Made by a program: the position numbers and the translations under genes. Under the pieces are notes generated by a model. The model had not been told where the DNA came from, ran no database searches, and saw only the letters and a list, made by a program, of their open reading frames with translations. A stretch of 64,000 nt of DNA from assembly GCF_030269445.1 (NCBI RefSeq), contig NZ_BSTJ01000017.1:124001-188000 (forward strand), given 5' to 3'. This document shows positions 18,701 to 25,785 of the stretch, one piece after another. The DNA is from Actinoallomurus iriomotensis (GTDB lineage: Bacteria; Actinomycetota; Actinomycetes; Streptosporangiales; Streptosporangiaceae). Position 1 is the stretch's first letter. Every line of letters begins with the position of its first letter.

Positions 18701-18858
18701 CGCCGCGCCAACCCGGTGAGATGCCGAACCAACACTTGGGTGGCATCCCCCTGCTCCAGCCTTTCCTGCTGCAGAAGGTCGCTGCTGACCGTGTCAAGGC
18801 CGCGAAGGATCTCGGTCGTGATCAGGTGCTCGTAGACGCCTGGCAAGAGTTTGGCCAC
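15757..18858 (-). CDS. PLD-nuclease / superfamily 2 helicase / DUF3427 protein (probable defence)
   Basis: Large 1033-residue protein. Residues 140-285 form a phospholipase-D-like nuclease domain with HxK at H222/K224 (RLHAKAWLF) and VGSSNLS. Residues 320-720 form an SF2 helicase: Walker A MATGTGKT at 348-355, DEFH at 439-442, GLTATPERTD, and the motif VI-like QQLGRGLRF. The rest matches the DUF3427 C-terminal module. Such proteins are found in phage-defence and restriction loci, where ATP-driven DNA tracking is paired with cleavage. GTG start without Shine-Dalgarno; TACGGT lies six bases upstream. It is divergent from an SRA-type nuclease gene with only an 86-bp gap, which suggests a joint function. 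Confidence 0.88.
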   Translation of the reverse strand: MAKLLPGVYEHLITTEILRGLDTVSSDLLQQERLEQGDATQVLVRHLTGLARRALEIAAETDKNKDSLAAQVKVANGIAQAIGVLVAESVTEEDHIADGHAVLLAIADGRRPDGTVTFPERPDVPLSTSALLVNGRDQPQVGPEVIKELASADQVDLLCAFIKWHGLRLIEDALRRFTERGGKLRVITTTYIGATERKALDRLIELGADVKISYETRTTRLHAKAWLFHRGSSLDTAYVGSSNLSKTAMTDGKEWNVRIARAEQPHLLETFRATFEEYWADPSFEAYDPERDAERLDLALTKESGGPADLPLQITNIAVNPYPYQREILDELQAARELHKHWRNLVVMATGTGKTVVAALDYKRLVAQGAVNSLLFVAHRKEILEQSLLTFRQTLQDGAFGELLVDGQRPQEWRHVFASIQSLARLPIEPERFDMVIVDEFHHAEAATYARLLGHLQPKALLGLTATPERTDGADIMHWFDGGKPAVELRLWEALERDLLVPFHYFGIHDATDLSTITWRRGTGYDVAELTNLYTGHHARVAMVIQALTDKLASPRAMRAVGFCVSIAHAEFMADQFNRKGIPAVAVTSATDRSDREQALRDLRERKINAVFTVDLFNEGVDVPQIDTVLFLRPTESATVFLQQLGRGLRFAEDKPCLTVLDFVGRQNTNFRFDLRYRALTGDSARQLERDVTDGFPTLPAGCHIDLDREVSKLVLENLKQAIGQNKRAIVAEIRSLAEKRLIEFLDETQIELEDLYRGSRGGWVGLRRDAGVEKRIPSDPVDDKALASSIGRMLHIDDPERITFIQDIFSSEKPPQVNGFDARQRRLLAMLHASIDSSQPLSSLEHNIARFWGNPARREEILEITEVLSARLHRITPALTEAMHIPLHLHATYTKDEILAAYGMEKPRSWMAGVRWMPDEQADLFFVTINKTEQHFSPQTMYRDRAVSPTEFQWDSQHTTAETSATGQRYINHVARQSTVHLFIRENKGDAYTYAGPMHYQDHEGERPLHIHWKLANDLPADVFRYAKVTAG

Positions 18859-18944
18859 GTGAGCACCGTACTGGCATCCACTGACAGATCACGGGCACAG
18901 CAGGCTTACGGGCAGATGGCCCGTTTTGGCGTAGCTTGTCTCCT

Positions 18945-19862
18945 ATGTCATGGGAGATCCGTGAGGGCGAAGAACTGGTGAGGCAGGAGGTCCACCGCCG
19001 GTGCGGTGGTCAAACTCAGGGCGGCATTTCGATGCCCCGGAAGTCCGCGGATATCTTGCTCTTCGAAACTAAGGGAGGCCAGCAGTACGGCTATCGTGAT
19101 GGTCCGCGGCCGGATGGCAGCTATGCCTACACAGGAGAAGGTAAAATAGGTGATCAGCGTTTTGTAAGAGGTAACGCAGCTCTGCTACGTCACAAAGAGG
19201 ACGGCAAGTCGCTGCGGCTCTTTCAGGAGGTCAAGGGACCTCTAGTTCGTTACGTCGGTGAATATGCTATCGACAGCGAACGCCCCTTCCGGTTCGAAGA
19301 CGGTCCCGATCTTCTGCTTAATATGCGCCGCGCCATCGTCTTTAGATTGCTTCCCGCTGGTGTGCTCGCGGCCACACCCGAGCCGACTCTGACGGTGAAG
19401 GACGTGGATCTAGACGCGCACAAGGCCGATACCTTCCTGGTCAACGGTGCCGGGTCAGTCACGGAGGCAGAGCGTCGAGAGTCTAAACTTGTTCGTCGCT
19501 ATGCCGACTGGCTTGAGAGGCGAGGCCATAAGGTAATGCAGCGAACAATGAAGTCCGCCGCGCATGTGGCTCCTCTGCGCAGTGATCTACTCGACGTTAC
19601 GGCGGATGAGCTGATTGAAGCCAAATCGTCGGCGGCGCGGGTCTATATTAGGCTTGCGATCGGTCAGATCCTTGACTATGGCAGATATGCGCAAACCAAG
19701 CGCCGGGCGATTCTGCTTCCGGCGCGGCCCTCGGAGGATATGGCCGACCTACTCAAGGCGCTCGGCATTGCGTGCATCTATGATCGCGGCAAGGGGGAGT
19801 TCGAACGCATTGAGCCGGCGGCGGAATGTTGCGTCGGCTGTCCGGTCGCCGCGCCTGAGTAG
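18945..19862 (+). CDS. SRA-like domain fused to PD-(D/E)xK nuclease (type IV restriction type)
   Basis: A 305-residue protein. Residues 20-135 carry the ScoMcrA/HNH-associated SRA-like pattern GGI...ILLF...YGYRDG...DGSYAYTGEG..GDQ.F..GN.ALL.H, which in relatives reads modified bases. Residues 175-285 form a compact nuclease: D214 or D217, then E225-A-K227 (LIEAKSSA) and GQILDYGRY, the pattern of PD-(D/E)xK enzymes. It would cut DNA bearing modified bases, as a type IV enzyme. The usual ScoMcrA relatives carry an HNH domain instead. ATG at 18945 is preferred; TAGCTT lies seven bases upstream and no Shine-Dalgarno is seen. Its GC is close to 50%, far below core genes. Confidence 0.85.
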   Translation: MSWEIREGEELVRQEVHRRCGGQTQGGISMPRKSADILLFETKGGQQYGYRDGPRPDGSYAYTGEGKIGDQRFVRGNAALLRHKEDGKSLRLFQEVKGPLVRYVGEYAIDSERPFRFEDGPDLLLNMRRAIVFRLLPAGVLAATPEPTLTVKDVDLDAHKADTFLVNGAGSVTEAERRESKLVRRYADWLERRGHKVMQRTMKSAAHVAPLRSDLLDVTADELIEAKSSAARVYIRLAIGQILDYGRYAQTKRRAILLPARPSEDMADLLKALGIACIYDRGKGEFERIEPAAECCVGCPVAAPE

Positions 19863-19879
19863 ATCGCCAGCGTAGATCT

Positions 19880-20137
19880 TCAGGCCTTGCGGATGGCGGT
19901 GAGGAAGCCGCTGAGGGACTTGCTCGGCGTCGGGCGGCCGTACGACTCGGCTACATCGGTCAGGTGGTGGACCTTCGTAACCCAGCCGTGAGCGTTCAGC
20001 CAACCGGCGGTGTCCTCGCCAAGGCAGCCCTTCAACAGTGACGCGTACTCGTGGATGTCCGTTCGGTCCCCTTCGGCGATTACCGAGGCGGCGTTGTTGC
20101 GTTCGAAGGAGATCCGGCTGCCCGCCGCCGACAGGAC
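19880..20137 (-). pseudogene. C-terminal fragment of an SAM-dependent methyltransferase
   Basis: On the minus strand about 85 codons are intact and end in TGA (GSRISFERNNAASVIAEGD to SGFLTAIRKA). They are close to the last third of the complete methyltransferase at 21738-22535 (GSRISLERNNAASVIAEED to SGFLTATR). The SAM-binding N-terminal two thirds are missing. Homology stops abruptly near 20137, where a different gene fragment begins. It is a remnant of a paralog or of a partial duplication. Confidence 0.75.
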
Positions 20138-20310
20138 GCGACATTGGACGAGGCCGACCGGCAGTGGGCCGAAGACACCGCCCGCCTGTACGACCAGGGC
20201 TGGAGATTCGCCAGGTTGCCGAGAAGTTCGACTGCGGCAATGGCGTCATGCGCCCGCATCCTCCGCACGCCCGTCGCCCTACGTAACCGAGGCGGAACCT
20301 GCACCGGCAC
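20138..20310 (+). pseudogene. frameshifted fragment of an HTH (excisionase-like) protein
   Basis: Reads DEADRQWAEDTARLYDQGW in one frame, then VAEKFDCGNGVMR in the next, then ILRTPVALRNRGG in a third. Together these match the C-terminal part of the intact HTH protein at 61000-61365 (DEDAARLYDQGWPIRRVAAEFG...MMRRILIRQTALR). Two single-base frameshifts and a missing N-terminus make it a pseudogene. It directly abuts the methyltransferase fragment. Confidence 0.65.
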
Positions 20311-20517
20311 CTACCGCGAGGACAGAACTTGGCTGTCAAGCGCGCCAGAGCCGTCTGCATCCCTCACGGATGGCGTGCGGGGCCAGCGACGCCTTCGCGA
20401 CCCGCGCGAGCGTCGGGCAACGTTCTGGCCTGCGGAAACTCTGGTGAAGAGGTGAGGCGGCAAGATATGGTGACTTGCCCCGGTCGCCGAGATGTGGGTC
20501 CCCCCAGGAGTGCAACC

Positions 20518-20679
20518 GTGACCTTGAAAATCAATACGGATTTGGGCAAGGGGCACGGGCGGTGGCGGCTCGGCTCCGATGAGGAGCTCATCCCGCTCGC
20601 ACCGACAGTGAACATCGTGTGTGGCGCGGGCAAGCCGCGGCTCATGCGCTGGGTGACCGCGCCGGCGGTGGTCGCGTGA
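20518..20679 (+). pseudogene. pxpA: N-terminal remnant of LamB/YcsF (5-oxoprolinase subunit A) gene
   Basis: Fifty-three codons with a good AGGAG site seven bases before a GTG start. The peptide contains INTDLGKGHGRWRLGSDEE and PTVNIVCG, matching the first 50 residues of PxpA proteins (DLGEGFG...DDEALLPLV..ANVACGFHAGDP). Two residues of the HAGDP motif are lost and the remaining 200 residues are absent. The frame ends in GTGA, overlapping the start of the tartrate dehydrogenase gene. It now resembles a short translated leader for that gene. Confidence 0.7.
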
Positions 20680-21734
20680 GCGGCGTCGACGGGCACCTCG
20701 TCGCGGCGATTCCGGGTGACGGCATTGGCAAGGAGGTGCTGCCCGCGGCGCAGCGGGTGCTCGACGCGGTCGCCGCGCGGCACGACTTCGCGCTGAGCTG
20801 GTGTGAGCTGCCATGGAGCTGCTCCTGGTACACCGAGCACGGCGCGATGATGCCGCCGGACGGCATCGACCGGCTCCGTGAGACGGACGCGATCTTCCTC
20901 GGCGCGGTCGGTTCGCCCAGCGTGCCTGACCACATCTCGCTGTGGGGGCTACTCATCCCGATTCGGCGGGCGTTCGACCAGTACGTGAACATCCGGCCGG
21001 TGCGGCTGCTGCCCGGTCTGGCCAGCCGGCTGCGCGGGTGCGAGGCGTTCGACGTGGCGATCGTGCGGGAGAACACCGAGGGGGAGTACTCCGACGTCGG
21101 CGGGCGGTTCGCGACCCCGGCCGGCGACGTGGCCGTACAAGAGTCGATCTTCACGCGGCGCGGGTGTGAGCGGCTGCTGCGGTACGCCTTCGACCTGGCG
21201 CGCCAGCGCGGTGGAGCGCTGGTCTCGGCCACCAAGTCGAACGGGATCATGCACACGATGCCGTTCTGGGACGAGGTCACCGCCGAGGTGGCGGCCTCGT
21301 ACCCGGACGTGAAGTGGCAGCGGATGCACGTTGACGCCCTCACCGCGCGGTTCATCACCCATCCGGAGGACCTCGACGTCGTCGTGGGCTCGAACCTGTT
21401 CGGTGACATCCTCGGCAACATCGCCGCGGCCGTGTCCGGATCGCTGGGCGTGGCTCCGTCGGCCAACCTGGATCCCACCGGGCGGAACCCCTCGATGTTC
21501 GAGCCGGTGCACGGCTCGGCCCCGGACATCGCGGGGCGTGGGGTGGCCAACCCGATCGCGCAGGTGTGGTGCGGCGCGTTGATGCTCGACCACCTTGGGC
21601 GGGAGAAGGCGGCGGCCGACGTCCTGACCGCGATCGAGACGGTCACCGCCGACCCGGCCCTGCGTACTCGCGACCTCGGCGGCAGGGCGACCACCAAGGA
21701 CGTGACGTCCGCTCTGGTCGACGCGCTGCCGTGA
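20676..21734 (+). CDS. tartrate dehydrogenase/decarboxylase family (isopropylmalate DH-like)
   Basis: Cytoplasmic NAD-dependent beta-decarboxylating dehydrogenase of 352 residues. The family pattern is complete: AAIPGDGIGKEVLP at the N-terminus, substrate-binding Arg residues near NIRPVRLLPG, VRENTEGEYSDVGG, KSNGIMHTMPFWDE and metal-binding aspartates in DVVVGSNLFGDILGN. The VRENTEGEYS type favours tartrate or D-malate over isopropylmalate. GTG at 20676 overlaps the stop of the pxpA remnant (GTGA). LamB/YcsF and tartrate dehydrogenase genes are often neighbours, so the truncation probably happened inside an old catabolic operon. Confidence 0.88.
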   Translation: MSGVDGHLVAAIPGDGIGKEVLPAAQRVLDAVAARHDFALSWCELPWSCSWYTEHGAMMPPDGIDRLRETDAIFLGAVGSPSVPDHISLWGLLIPIRRAFDQYVNIRPVRLLPGLASRLRGCEAFDVAIVRENTEGEYSDVGGRFATPAGDVAVQESIFTRRGCERLLRYAFDLARQRGGALVSATKSNGIMHTMPFWDEVTAEVAASYPDVKWQRMHVDALTARFITHPEDLDVVVGSNLFGDILGNIAAAVSGSLGVAPSANLDPTGRNPSMFEPVHGSAPDIAGRGVANPIAQVWCGALMLDHLGREKAAADVLTAIETVTADPALRTRDLGGRATTKDVTSALVDALP

Positions 21735-21737
21735 AGG

Positions 21738-22535
21738 TCAGCGGGTGGCGGTGAGGAACCCGCTCAGGGAGGAGCTCGGGGCGGGCCGGCCGTACGAGGC
21801 GGCCACATCGGCCAGCTCATGCACCTCGGTCTGCCAGCCGTCGCCGGCAAGCCGGCCGGCGGTGTCGCCGACGCCGCCCTGCCACAGCTCGGCGTACTCC
21901 TCGATACCGCCGCGGTCCTCTTCGGCGATGACCGAGGCGGCGTTGTTGCGCTCTAGGGAAATCCGGCTGCCGGGGGCCGACAGCGCGCCGACGCGGCTCA
22001 GCACCCGGTCGGCGTCCTCCGGGCTGAGGTAGACCAGCAGGCCCTCGACCAGCCACGCCGTGGGCGCCGACGCGCCGAAGCCGGCGTCGGTCAGCCGTCG
22101 GGGCCAGTCCTCGCGCAGGTCGACCGGTACGGCGGTGCGTGCGCAGCGGGGCTCGGCCCCCGCACCGGCCAGCACCCGGTCCTTGAAGGCGAGCACCTCC
22201 GGCAGGTCCAGCTCGTACAGCGTGACTGCGGGCGGCCACGGCAGGCGGTACGCGCGCGTGTCCAGGCCGGCGGCCAGCAGCACGACCTGGCGGCAGCCGC
22301 TGTCGCAGGCGGCGAGCAGGAAGTCGTCGTAGAAGCGGGTGCGGATGATGACGTGGAAGGCCAGCCGGGCCCGTGCCGGAGAGAGAGGCGCCCGGCCACC
22401 GGAACCGCCGGCGGCGACGAACTCCGCGGCGTACGGGTCGTCGAACAGCCGGTCCGGGCGGCGGCTCTCCCACGCCCGTGCGCGTGCCACCCCCAGCGAC
22501 GTGCCGCCGACACCGTTCAGCGGTGAGGCATCCAT
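21738..22535 (-). CDS. class I SAM-dependent methyltransferase, LCM/PPM1 family
   Basis: A 265-residue methyltransferase. It has the family N-terminus (VARARAWESRRPDRLFDDPYA), the SAM-binding motif VVLLAAGLDTRAYRL, YELDLPEV and an active-site region WLVEGLLVYLSPED. Such enzymes methylate small carboxylates or natural-product intermediates; the substrate is unknown. ATG at 22535 with GGAG eight bases upstream was preferred over in-frame ATGs further up, which lie inside the operator. It is transcribed divergently from a MarR regulator that probably controls it. A truncated relative lies at 19880-20137. Confidence 0.9.
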   Translation of the reverse strand: MDASPLNGVGGTSLGVARARAWESRRPDRLFDDPYAAEFVAAGGSGGRAPLSPARARLAFHVIIRTRFYDDFLLAACDSGCRQVVLLAAGLDTRAYRLPWPPAVTLYELDLPEVLAFKDRVLAGAGAEPRCARTAVPVDLREDWPRRLTDAGFGASAPTAWLVEGLLVYLSPEDADRVLSRVGALSAPGSRISLERNNAASVIAEEDRGGIEEYAELWQGGVGDTAGRLAGDGWQTEVHELADVAASYGRPAPSSSLSGFLTATR

Positions 22536-22563
22536 GGTCCCGCTCCTCTCGACCATGCCAGGG

Positions 22564-22581
22564 TACATCGGCACCGATGTA
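22564..22581. promoter_or_regulatory. perfect palindrome between methyltransferase and marR genes
   Basis: TACATCGG-CA-CCGATGTA, eight-base arms with a two-base centre. A second related half (GCGCCGATATA) follows at 22586-22596. It is the expected place and size for a MarR dimer site controlling both divergent genes. Confidence 0.65.
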
Positions 22582-22606
22582 TCTGCGCCGATATACCCTC
22601 GACGGC

Positions 22607-23017
22607 ATGGACGGCGTGCGGATGCACCGGTTGGGCAAGCGGCTGATCGACCTGTCCCGGGAGGTCACGACCTCCGCGGGTGACGCGGCGCTGACGCCTG
22701 CCGAGGTCGCGGTGATCGAAGACGTGTTGAAGCATCCGGGCAGTGCGGTGAGCGAGATCAAGGTACGGACCGGGTTCGCGCAGAGTCACGTCTCCGAGTC
22801 GGTGGCGCGGCTGAAGGAGCGTGGGCTGATCGAGACGCCACCGGACGCGGCGGACCGGCGGCGTACTCGGGTCTGGCTGAGCGAGTCGGCGCGGCGGGCG
22901 GTGCTCGCGCGGGCGGGGCGGTCGGCGGATGAGGTCATCGCACGCGTCGTCGAGGATCACGTACGGGCCGGGCGGGTGACGGCTCTGCTCGACGAACTCG
23001 CCGAGTTGCTGCTCTAG
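22607..23017 (+). CDS. MarR family transcriptional regulator
   Basis: Winged-helix regulator of 136 residues. Helices ALTPAEVAVIEDVLKHPG and recognition helix QSHVSESVARLKERG are followed by the wing DAADRRRTRVWLS, where the DxRxRR pattern is typical of MarR. ATG at 22607 was chosen because the upstream in-frame ATG (22577) falls inside the palindromic operator. TATACC just upstream suggests a leaderless mRNA. It probably represses itself and the divergent methyltransferase. Confidence 0.88.
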   Translation: MDGVRMHRLGKRLIDLSREVTTSAGDAALTPAEVAVIEDVLKHPGSAVSEIKVRTGFAQSHVSESVARLKERGLIETPPDAADRRRTRVWLSESARRAVLARAGRSADEVIARVVEDHVRAGRVTALLDELAELLL

Positions 23018-23062
23018 AACACCCGCAGCGAGGGGCGCGGGAAAGGGATGCGGCCCCGGGGT

Positions 23063-23560
23063 CTACAGGGCGGAGTCGGAGGTGAGGACGGCCGCCGGGT
23101 GCAGGTCGTCGCCGAAGACCTCGCACGGGCTGATCGACGACACCAGTACGGCGTGGGCTCGGGTCAGGAAGGTGGCGGTGAAGGTGCGTCCGCGGCAGTC
23201 GCCGGTCCAGTGCCACTCGGACGCTATGGCCTCGACGGTCTGCAGGCCGCGGCCGCACTCGGCCAGGTCGCCCAGGTCGGGGACGCGGGGCACCTTGCGG
23301 CTGCCCTCATCCGTCAGTGACACCGACGCGCCGTCGTGCCAGCGGCGGACCTCCAGGGTGTAGTGGCCTCCCGGCCGGGCCGAGGCGGTATGTCGTAGCG
23401 CGTTGGCGGCGAACTCGCTCACCACCAGGACGACGTCGTCCACGCGCGGCAGGTCGGCCAGGAGAAAACCGGCGAATTCGCGCGCTTGGCGTACGTGCTC
23501 GGCCAAGCCGGGAAAGGATCGGCGCCATATGAGTACGCGATCGTCCGGATACTCCTCCAT
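23063..23560 (-). CDS. ATP-binding protein (anti-sigma-factor-like HATPase_c)
   Basis: A 165-residue GHKL-fold protein of the abundant actinobacterial class related to anti-sigma kinases. N-box VVSEFAANALRH, G1-like DLAECGRGLQTV and the final strand region GRTFTATF are present. The N-terminal half matches the usual LRQAREFAGFLL helix. These proteins sit next to XRE/DUF397 gene pairs, as here (23859-24888), and are thought to act in the same regulatory switch. ATG start with no strong ribosome site seen. Confidence 0.85.
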   Translation of the reverse strand: MEEYPDDRVLIWRRSFPGLAEHVRQAREFAGFLLADLPRVDDVVLVVSEFAANALRHTASARPGGHYTLEVRRWHDGASVSLTDEGSRKVPRVPDLGDLAECGRGLQTVEAIASEWHWTGDCRGRTFTATFLTRAHAVLVSSISPCEVFGDDLHPAAVLTSDSAL

Positions 23561-23858
23561 GGCGACCCTTTCTCGGTCTGGTCAGGAACCGCGACCCTGG
23601 ACTCGGCTCTCCCCAAGCGGAGCCCAGAGTCGCGGCTCCGCGGAGCGGCCAGGAGGAACGTCCTCCTTGCCGCGGTCTGCGGGCTGCGCCGGTGCGCCTC
23701 GGCGTGCTCGACTGACGTCGATCACCGGGCGGTCACGCCGGCCCGCCCAGCCCTTGGTGGATAACTTGGATATTGAAGCGTTCTGTAGTCGTGCGATTAC
23801 ACTCTGGCCCAGAATGATGATCCAGTGCAAGTGATTCAGCGCATTATGTGAGGAAGCA

Positions 23859-24707
23859 ATGCCGTACACCCCCACGGTCCGCGGGCGGCAGCTCGCGCGA
23901 GAGCTTCGTCACCTGCGAGAACAGGCTGGAATGACCGGCGAGCAGGTGGCGGCGAACATGAGCTGGGAGCAATCGAAAATCAGCCGCATGGAGACCGCGA
24001 AGATGCGGATCACCTCCGGCGAGGTCATGGAGCTGTGCGAGACGTACGGCGTCGATGGCGACAAGCGCGAGCAGCTCGTGCTGCTCGCCCGCAGCGCCCG
24101 CCAGCGCGACTGGTGGCGCGAGTACAGCGACAAGGTCAAGAAGGGCTTCATCGACTTCCTGGCGTTCGAGGCCGAGGCCCGCACCTCCTGTGGCTACGAG
24201 GCTCAGGTGATCCCCGGCATCCTCCAGTGCCCCGAGTACGCCCGCGCGATCCTGCTCGGCGCCCAGTCGCGCCCGACCGATGAGGTCGACGCCGGCGTCG
24301 AGGTGCGCATGGCGCGGCAGAAGCGCGTGACCGAGTCCAAGAACCCACTGCACGTTTGGGCGGTGATCGACGAGGCCGTTCTCAACCGTGTCGTCGAACA
24401 CCCCTCGGTGATGGTCAAGCAGTTGGAGCACCTGCTCTACCTCGGTGAACTCGGGAATGTGTCGCTCCAAGTGCTCCCATACCGGGCCGGAATTCATGCC
24501 GCGATTGATGGACCTTTTGTTCTATTGACCTTCGACGGCTATCCGGACCTGCTATACATCGAACACCTGGTGGGGTGTGTCTATCTGGAGAAGCCCGCCG
24601 ACACAGAGCAAGGGCGCCTCATTTTCGACCATCTCCGCTCGGCCGCGGTCAACACCGGTGACTCTGCGGCGTTGATTCGCGAGAAGGTGAAGGAACTCTC
24701 ACGATAA
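23859..24707 (+). CDS. XRE family regulator with DUF5753 (Scr1 type)
   Basis: A 282-residue protein. The N-terminal HTH (residues 8-65, RELRHLREQAGMTGEQVAANMSWEQSKISRMETAK) binds DNA. The C-terminal DUF5753/Scr1 domain (about 95-278) contains CGYEAQVIPGILQCPEYARA and VLPYRAG. The family is found almost only in actinobacteria, paired with a small DUF397 protein. Here that gene follows after 16 bases. GAGG precedes the ATG. It is divergent from the ATP-binding protein gene. Confidence 0.92.
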   Translation: MPYTPTVRGRQLARELRHLREQAGMTGEQVAANMSWEQSKISRMETAKMRITSGEVMELCETYGVDGDKREQLVLLARSARQRDWWREYSDKVKKGFIDFLAFEAEARTSCGYEAQVIPGILQCPEYARAILLGAQSRPTDEVDAGVEVRMARQKRVTESKNPLHVWAVIDEAVLNRVVEHPSVMVKQLEHLLYLGELGNVSLQVLPYRAGIHAAIDGPFVLLTFDGYPDLLYIEHLVGCVYLEKPADTEQGRLIFDHLRSAAVNTGDSAALIREKVKELSR

Positions 24708-24723
24708 GAAGGGTGTTCGCGAC

Positions 24724-24888
24724 ATGACGAACCCACGGCCTGCGTCCTCGTGGCGCAAGAGCAGCCACAGCGGCAACGGCGGCAACTGCGTCGAGACCAA
24801 GGTCACGTGGCAGAAGAGCAGCCGCAGTGGTAACGGTGGCAACTGCGTCGAGGTGGCGCGCATCGAGCTGACCGCCGCGGACGCCTGA
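24724..24888 (+). CDS. DUF397 protein with internally duplicated motif
   Basis: A 54-residue protein too short to be called by size alone. It contains the DUF397 motif twice in tandem: WRKSSHSGNGGNCVE and then WQKSSRSGNGGNCVEVA, 21 codons apart. Normal members carry it once, followed by a strand-rich tail ending near a PAEW motif, which is missing here. A duplication of about 63 bp in the gene start plus loss of the tail explains this. It is cotranscribed with the XRE regulator, its usual partner. Confidence 0.85.
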   Translation: MTNPRPASSWRKSSHSGNGGNCVETKVTWQKSSRSGNGGNCVEVARIELTAADA

Positions 24889-24922
24889 CCTGCCACGCCG
24901 TAGCGCATGACAGCTAATTAGG

Positions 24923-24989
24923 GGTACGCCCCGTGCTGGGGCAGGGCCGATCCGACCGATCGGAGCTCCAGGCGCCACCGGGGCGTACC
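24923..24989 (+). terminator. long-stem inverted repeat after the XRE-DUF397 pair
   Basis: Perfect 11-bp arms GGTACGCCCCG (24923-24933) and CGGGGCGTACC (24979-24989) enclose a 45-nt loop, which itself contains CCGATC/GATCGG symmetry. It lies 34 bases after the DUF397 stop. Termination of the operon is the simplest reading. A structured RNA element is an alternative. Confidence 0.5.
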
Positions 24990-25253
24990 GTCGCTTCCGA
25001 AGCCCGCTCGACCGCGGGATTCGCAATCCCCTCATCGACCGCGATCGCCACTCGTTGTGCCCCCGATAAACGCATATCGCGACTTATGTCCCGTTCGACG
25101 CTACAACGGCATATTTCGCCCCGAGTGACGATGGATCGTCCGGAGCTTTCCCGGCATAGCCCGGGGCTTTTCCACAGATAGCGCGGTGCGGGCACGACAC
25201 TGCTTTACGTACGGCACAATCTCATTGCCGTCAGCAGAAGGGGAGCGAGAACA
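24990..25253. other. non-coding stretch between DUF397 and YbjN-like genes
   Basis: No reading frame with coding character on either strand. The middle (about 25065-25115) is AT-richer than its surroundings and may hold the promoter of the next gene. The last bases contain GGGGAG before the GTG at 25254. I see no repeat or RNA gene. Confidence 0.5.
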
Positions 25254-25733
25254 GTGGGAGACGAGCCTCCGAGTCCGGCGTCTGAAATGCCCCAGTCGGG
25301 TGTCATTAGGCCCGATCTCGATCGTATTGAGCGGATTCTTGAGCGACTTCAGGTCGCCAGCATACGTGACACGCGCGGGCGTCTCGCGACGCGATGGCAG
25401 TGCTACAGCCTCTTCTTCACCTTCGACGGAGACGGCGAGGTCTACGCCGCCCGCACCATCTACGACCGCTTCTTCACCGTGGACGACAAACCCGCCCTCC
25501 GGGCCGTCCTCGACGAGTGGAACCGCGACACCGTCGGCCTGAAGGTCTACACCGCCACCGACGACGACGGCACGGTCATCATCGTGAGCGAGGCGACGAC
25601 GCACATCGGCGGCGGCGTGACGAGCGAGCAGTTCGCCGCCACGACGACGGCCTGGCTCAACGCGGCCGGCTCCTTCCACCTGTGGCTCGGCCCGCGCCTG
25701 TCCCTCGCCGGCCTTCCGGGCGACCCCGTCTGA
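25254..25733 (+). CDS. YbjN domain-containing protein
   Basis: A 159-residue soluble protein with the YbjN fold, related to type III secretion chaperone folds. Core strands are YSLFFTFDGDGEVYAARTIYDRFF and VGLKVYTATDDDGTVIIVSEATTHI, with a C-terminal helix FAATTTAWLNAAGSFHLWL. The N-terminus (residues 1-30) is Pro/Ser-rich. GTG start with a GGGGAG ribosome site. The function in actinobacteria is not established. It stands alone, convergent with the sigma factor gene. Confidence 0.75.
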   Translation: MGDEPPSPASEMPQSGVIRPDLDRIERILERLQVASIRDTRGRLATRWQCYSLFFTFDGDGEVYAARTIYDRFFTVDDKPALRAVLDEWNRDTVGLKVYTATDDDGTVIIVSEATTHIGGGVTSEQFAATTTAWLNAAGSFHLWLGPRLSLAGLPGDPV

Positions 25734-25785
25734 CCGGCGGCTCCGTCTGGCCAGCGGCTCCGTCTGGCGGGTCGGCGTGTGTCCT

